A stretch of 64,000 nt of DNA from Pseudoduganella sp. Lineage in GTDB: Bacteria > Pseudomonadota > Gammaproteobacteria > Burkholderiales > Burkholderiaceae_D. Shown here piece by piece: positions 60,617 to 64,000 of the stretch (position 1 is its first letter; every line of letters begins with the position of its first letter). Made by a program: the position numbers and the translations under genes. Below the pieces are notes generated by a model. That model was not told the origin of the DNA and searched no databases. It saw nothing but the letters and a program-made list of their open reading frames with translations. The stretch covers positions 62,001 to 126,000 of the forward strand of contig JAJTCO010000001.1 in the NCBI GenBank assembly GCA_021323265.1, in the 5' to 3' direction.

Positions 60617-60986
60617 GGCATGGCAGGGGCGCCCGTCCGGCGCCTACACGGAAGTATTTGCCCTGCTGGGCAAGGAGCTGTGGCGATGCTGCTGGAGAAG
60701 CGGGTCGACGCGGTTGTCGGCGGGCGGCCCGGCATTCTCCATGCGCAAGCTGGGCATCCGCCGCGGGCAGCTGGGCTCGCACTTCGCGGTGCCGGCGCGC
60801 GAAGTGCAGCTGCATAGGTCGCGCCGCCTGGCCGATCCGCAAATGGAGATGGAACTGCGGCGCGCCCTGGCCGCCCTGCGCGCCGACGGCCGCCTCGACG
60901 CGCTGCTCGCGCGCTACGCTTCCGGCCTGGCGCGCGACCAGGTCTTCCCGCGCAGCTTGCCGACGATCCCGCTCGGGAAGAAGTAG
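60617..60986 (+). pseudogene. frameshifted remnant of a family-3 solute-binding protein gene
   Basis: Directly after the GST stop the three plus frames share pieces of one protein: SGAYTEVFALLGK from 60636, then in another frame GAVAMLLEKRVDAVVGG to about 60725, then back to PAFSMRKLGIRRGQLG and the tail ALAALRADGRLDALLARYAS. Together they read as the second lobe of an SBP_bac_3 protein. The first lobe is missing and there are two frameshifts, so the gene is dead. Its 3' end overlaps livM. Confidence 0.6.
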
Positions 60987-62002
60987 ATGGCGAGGATGAA
61001 CAGGATGCCCAGCCACAGCAGCCAGCGGTCCGGATGCAGCGCCGCCTCCAGCAACGGCACGCCGGAGAGCGCGCCGGCCGCCTGCGCCATCAGCGTTTTC
61101 AGGTAATTGTTGGCCAGGATGAACAGCGCCGCACCGATGACGGCGCCGTACATGGTGCCCATGCCGCCGATCACCACGATCAGCAGGATGTCGGTCATCA
61201 CCTCGAAGCCAAGCGTGGTCTTGGGGCCGACGTAGCGCAGCCACAGCGCCATCAGCGCGCCGGCCAGGGCCGCCGCCAGGGCGCCGATGCAGTTGGCGGC
61301 AATGCGGTACAGCACCGTGCGGTAGCCCAGCGCCTCGGCGCGGAACTCGTTCTCGCGGATGGCCTGCAGCACGCGGCCGAACGGCGAATTGACCACGCGC
61401 AGCAGGGCCAGGAAGATCAGCGCCGCACCGAAGAACACGATGTAATAGGTGAGCACCTTGCCGTCGACGATGCGGCCCATGAATTCGCCGAACTCGTTGG
61501 CGGGCGAGAGCAGGTCCGGCACGTCGAAGGTGATGCCGTCCTCGCCGCCGGTGAAGTCCGACAGCTGCGAGGCCAGCACCGCGAACGAGGACGCCACCGC
61601 CAGCGTGATCATGGCGTAGAAGATGGCGCGCACGCGCAGGGCGAACAGGCCGATCACCAGGGCCAGCACCAGCGTCAGCAGCAGCGCGGCGGCCAGCCCC
61701 ACCGCCATGCCGCTCCAGGTGGGCGTCATACCGGCGAAGCCCAGGCCCACGCCGTAGGCGCCGATGCCGAAGAACATGGTGTGGGCGAACGAGACGATGC
61801 CGGTGTAGCCAAGCAGCAGGTCGTAGGACGCCACCAGCACGATGTAGATGCAGATGGTGGCGGCCGTGTTGAGCGGCCGCGCGCCGCTGGTGATGAAGGG
61901 CGCCAGCGCCAGGCCGAGCACCACCAGCGCGAGCAAGATGCCCAGCGGGCGGCTGCGCGGCAGGTCGCCGGAGAACAGGGAGTGGATTACGCTGCTTTGC
62001 AT
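60914..62002 (-). CDS. livM: branched-chain amino acid ABC transporter permease LivM
   Basis: A 362-residue inner-membrane permease with about ten helices. Family segments are IYIVLVASYDLLLGYTGIVS, FGRVLQAIRENEFRAEALGY (the cytoplasmic coupling region), and GGMGTMYGAVIGAALFI. It is the third permease-type gene of a livGFHM cluster, following livH with no gap. It imports branched-chain amino acids or a related amide together with LivH, LivF and LivG. The matching binding-protein gene is not in the window. Confidence 0.92.
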   Translation of the reverse strand: MQSSVIHSLFSGDLPRSRPLGILLALVVLGLALAPFITSGARPLNTAATICIYIVLVASYDLLLGYTGIVSFAHTMFFGIGAYGVGLGFAGMTPTWSGMAVGLAAALLLTLVLALVIGLFALRVRAIFYAMITLAVASSFAVLASQLSDFTGGEDGITFDVPDLLSPANEFGEFMGRIVDGKVLTYYIVFFGAALIFLALLRVVNSPFGRVLQAIRENEFRAEALGYRTVLYRIAANCIGALAAALAGALMALWLRYVGPKTTLGFEVMTDILLIVVIGGMGTMYGAVIGAALFILANNYLKTLMAQAAGALSGVPLLEAALHPDRWLLWLGILFILAIYFFPSGIVGKLRGKTWSRARPEA

Positions 62003-62003
62003 G

Positions 62004-62993
62004 TCATTTCCTCGACAGGCCGGCCGGACGCCACAGGAGGATGGCGATCATCAGCACGATATGGGACACGAGCGCCAGCTTGGGCGCCAGGAAGCCGGCG
62101 TAGTTGGCCGTCAATGCCATCAGGAGCGCGCCGATGAAGCAGCCGCCGACCGAGCCGAGGCCGCCGATGATGATGGTGATGAAGACCATCACCATCACTT
62201 CGCCGCCCATGGTGGCGCTCAGCGTTTCCTTGTACAGGCCCCACATCACGCCGCCCAGGCCGGCCAGCGCGGAGCCGGCGGCAAACACGGCGACGAACAG
62301 GCGGCGGATGCGGTAGCCCAGGGCTTCCACCATTTCGCCGTTTTCCACGCCGGCGCGGATCAGCAAACCCAGCTTGGTGCGGTTCAGCACCAGCGTCAGG
62401 ACGATGAACACCGTCACCCCGACCGCCACCGCCAGCAGGCGGTATTTCTCAATGGCGGCATCGCCCAGCACGATCGCGCCGCGCAGCGCGGCCGGCAGCG
62501 GCATGGGCTTGTGTTCGGCGCCCCAGATCACGTGGATCAGCTGTTCGACCACGATCATGCCGCCCATCGTGATCAGGATCTGCTTCAAGTGCTGACCGTA
62601 GACCGGCATGATGATGACGCGCTCGAACAGCCAGCCCAGCAGCCCCGTGACGGCCATGGCCATGGCGACGGCCAGGGCGAGCGCGGTCAGGTTCATGCCC
62701 AGCGAGTCCGCCTCCAGCCAGCCCTGCATCGGCAGCAGCACCAGCGTGGCGGCGTAGGCGCCGACCGAGACGAAGGCGCCGTGGCCGAAGTTCAGCACGT
62801 CCATCAGGCCGAACACCAGCGTCAGGCCGCTCGACATGATGAAGATCATCATTCCCATGGCCAGCCCGGCCACGCTGAGGGTGATCCAGGTCGGCAAGCT
62901 GCCCACCAGCGGCAGCATGGCCAGCATCAGCGCCGGCACCAGGAGCAGCGGCAGGTAGTCGCGCGGGGCGGAGGTCAGGGTGGTGTCGCTCAT
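62004..62993 (-). CDS. livH: branched-chain amino acid ABC transporter permease LivH
   Basis: A 329-residue permease with about eight helices. Typical LivH segments are VFGLMDVLNFGHGAFVSVGA, ALGYRIRRLFVAVFAAGSA and GLGSVGGCFIGALLMALTAN. An N-terminal extension of about 40 residues (PLLLVPALMLAMLPLVG) is present. It lies 12 bp after livF, and livM follows 1 bp later. Confidence 0.93.
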   Translation of the reverse strand: MSDTTLTSAPRDYLPLLLVPALMLAMLPLVGSLPTWITLSVAGLAMGMMIFIMSSGLTLVFGLMDVLNFGHGAFVSVGAYAATLVLLPMQGWLEADSLGMNLTALALAVAMAMAVTGLLGWLFERVIIMPVYGQHLKQILITMGGMIVVEQLIHVIWGAEHKPMPLPAALRGAIVLGDAAIEKYRLLAVAVGVTVFIVLTLVLNRTKLGLLIRAGVENGEMVEALGYRIRRLFVAVFAAGSALAGLGGVMWGLYKETLSATMGGEVMVMVFITIIIGGLGSVGGCFIGALLMALTANYAGFLAPKLALVSHIVLMIAILLWRPAGLSRK

Positions 62994-63005
62994 GGTGCGT
63001 GCGCC

Positions 63006-63728
63006 TTATTGATGGGAATCGAGGGCCAGGCCGAGCAGGCGTTCCTGCAAGGCGCGGTCGGCGGCCAGGTCGGCCATGGCGCCGCTGTGGATGATGCGGC
63101 CGTCGTCCATCACGGCCACGGTGTCGCCCAGCTGGCGCACGAAGTTGAAGTTCTGTTCCACCAGCAGGACCGTGGTCTGGCCCTTGAGCTGGCGCATGGC
63201 GTCGGCCAGGTTCTGGATGATGGCCGGCGCCAAGCCCTTGGTCGGCTCGTCGATCAGCAGCAGCTGGCGCGGCTCGATGATGGCGCGCGCGATGGCCACC
63301 ATCTGCTTCTGGCCGCCGGACAGGTTGCCGGCCGGGTAGTTCCAGAACTTCTTCAGGGCGGGGAAGAAGGAGAAGATCCATTCCAGGCGCGCCGTGTCCA
63401 TCGGCCCGCTGCGCGCGGCCAGGTGCAGGTTCTCGCGCACGGTCAGGGCGCTGAAGACGGCCATCGATTCGGGCACGTAGGCGATGCCGGCCTGGGCGAT
63501 GTCGGGCGTGGTCAGGCGGCCGATGTCGCGGCCGTCGAATTCCACCTTGCCGGCGCTGGCGTGCCACAGGCCCATGATGGTGCGCAAGGTGGTGGTCTTG
63601 CCGGCGCCGTTGCGGCCCAGCAGCACCGTCATGCCGCCGCGCGGCACCAGCAGGTCCACCCCTTGCAGGATGTGGTATTCGCCGATGTGCGTGTGCACGC
63701 CGGAGAGCTTGAGCAGGGCATCAGTCAT
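63006..63728 (-). CDS. livF: branched-chain amino acid ABC transporter ATP-binding protein LivF
   Basis: A 240-residue ATPase. Walker A GRNGAGKTT (residues 38-46), Q loop GIAYVPESMAVF, signature LSGGQKQMVAIARA and Walker B LLLIDEPTKGLAP. The substituted IDEPTKGLAP is usual for LivF. It overlaps livG by 8 bp. Confidence 0.94.
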   Translation of the reverse strand: MTDALLKLSGVHTHIGEYHILQGVDLLVPRGGMTVLLGRNGAGKTTTLRTIMGLWHASAGKVEFDGRDIGRLTTPDIAQAGIAYVPESMAVFSALTVRENLHLAARSGPMDTARLEWIFSFFPALKKFWNYPAGNLSGGQKQMVAIARAIIEPRQLLLIDEPTKGLAPAIIQNLADAMRQLKGQTTVLLVEQNFNFVRQLGDTVAVMDDGRIIHSGAMADLAADRALQERLLGLALDSHQ

Positions 63729-64000
63729 GGCTTGCGGTCCCGAGGTAGGCTTCTTGCACGATGGCCGAGGACATCACGGCGGCGGGCTCGCCGTCCGCCA
63801 CCAGGGCGCCGTTGTGCAGCACGATGATGCGGTCGGCCAGCGCCCGCACCACGCCCATCTTGTGTTCGACCAGCAGCACCGCCTTGTCGCGCTCGGCCTT
63901 GACCTGGTGGATCAGGTCCAGCACCACCGGCACTTCGTCCACGCTCATGCCGGCGGTCGGTTCGTCGAACATCATCACCTGCGGCTCCAGCGCGAGCAGG
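63721..64000 (-). CDS. livG: branched-chain amino acid ABC transporter ATP-binding protein LivG (partial)
   Basis: The last 93 codons of an ABC ATPase whose 5' part is beyond the window. The visible part starts LLALEPQVMMFDEPTAGMSV, which holds Walker B, then VLLVEHKMGVVRALADRIIV (switch His) and ends at TGA 63721. It is the partner of LivF, upstream in the operon. Confidence 0.92.
   Translation of the reverse strand, partial: LLALEPQVMMFDEPTAGMSVDEVPVVLDLIHQVKAERDKAVLLVEHKMGVVRALADRIIVLHNGALVADGEPAAVMSSAIVQEAYLGTASHD

Noticed and set aside
1..64000. CRISPR arrays, prophage or integrated element
   Set aside because: No regularly spaced repeats, no integrase or phage structural genes, and the tRNA-Gly has no duplicated 3' end nearby.

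Overview
The window is a high-GC chromosome segment, densely packed with genes on both strands. Gene content and repeat style fit a betaproteobacterium of the Oxalobacteraceae (Massilia, Duganella or Janthinobacterium type). Pointers are a JDVT-CTERM protein with its own intramembrane protease, abundant c-di-GMP and LytTR/CheV signalling, TorF-type porin, DUF3422 and Bcr/CflA proteins, and a dispersed palindrome with a GTGTCCACC core. No rRNA, CRISPR array, prophage or intact insertion sequence was seen. Species placement is inference. LAYOUT. 0-6 kb: a surface-sorting pair (JDVT-CTERM protein and MrtJ-type protease) lies divergent from an ECF sigma / anti-sigma / subtilase / TorF-porin operon. 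6-19.5 kb: nucleotide salvage genes (thymidine phosphorylase family, AMP nucleosidase), small oxidoreductases, a GlxA-type regulator, an S10 peptidase with an EF-hand protein, a DUF3422 / phytase-like pair, and a GST / PNPOx-like pair. 19.5-31 kb: a PAS-GGDEF-EAL-REC protein, penicillin acylase, GAF-GGDEF cyclase, acyltransferase, and an operon of Na+/H+ antiporter plus LytS/LytTR. 31-40.5 kb: tRNA-Gly(GCC) with promoter and terminator, cheV, S-formylglutathione hydrolase, antiporter plus YbdK-type ligase, a class I amidotransferase, a phosphoribosyltransferase, a short flagellar-rod-like protein, and a TetR gene with a palindrome. 40.6-48 kb: one tightly overlapped operon with a two-subunit NAD-linked formate dehydrogenase (NuoE-NuoF fusion and alpha subunit), fdhD and the tungstate transporter tupBCA, which points to a tungsten enzyme. 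48-53.5 kb: hydrolase, trxC, an MFS transporter with a SufR-like Cys-rich regulator, Bcr/CflA efflux and YceI. 53.5-59.3 kb: an AT-richer island with DnaA-box clusters, a LexA-like palindrome and a stand-alone receiver protein, then a hybrid kinase/HD operon, LysE, a YceI lipoprotein and two tandem hairpin-plus-terminator units that look like small RNAs. 59.3-64 kb: two GSTs, a frameshifted solute-binding-protein remnant, and a branched-chain amino acid type ABC transporter (livMHF and partial livG) on the minus strand. HOW THE PARTS CONNECT. Formate metabolism is the best resolved theme: S-formylglutathione hydrolase makes formate, the formate dehydrogenase oxidises it to reduce NAD+, FdhD matures the cofactor and TupABC supplies the likely metal. 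The two most unusual items are the anti-sigma factor whose outer domain looks like a subtilisin propeptide, encoded beside a subtilase, and a dispersed palindrome that has been absorbed in frame into two genes of the formate dehydrogenase operon.
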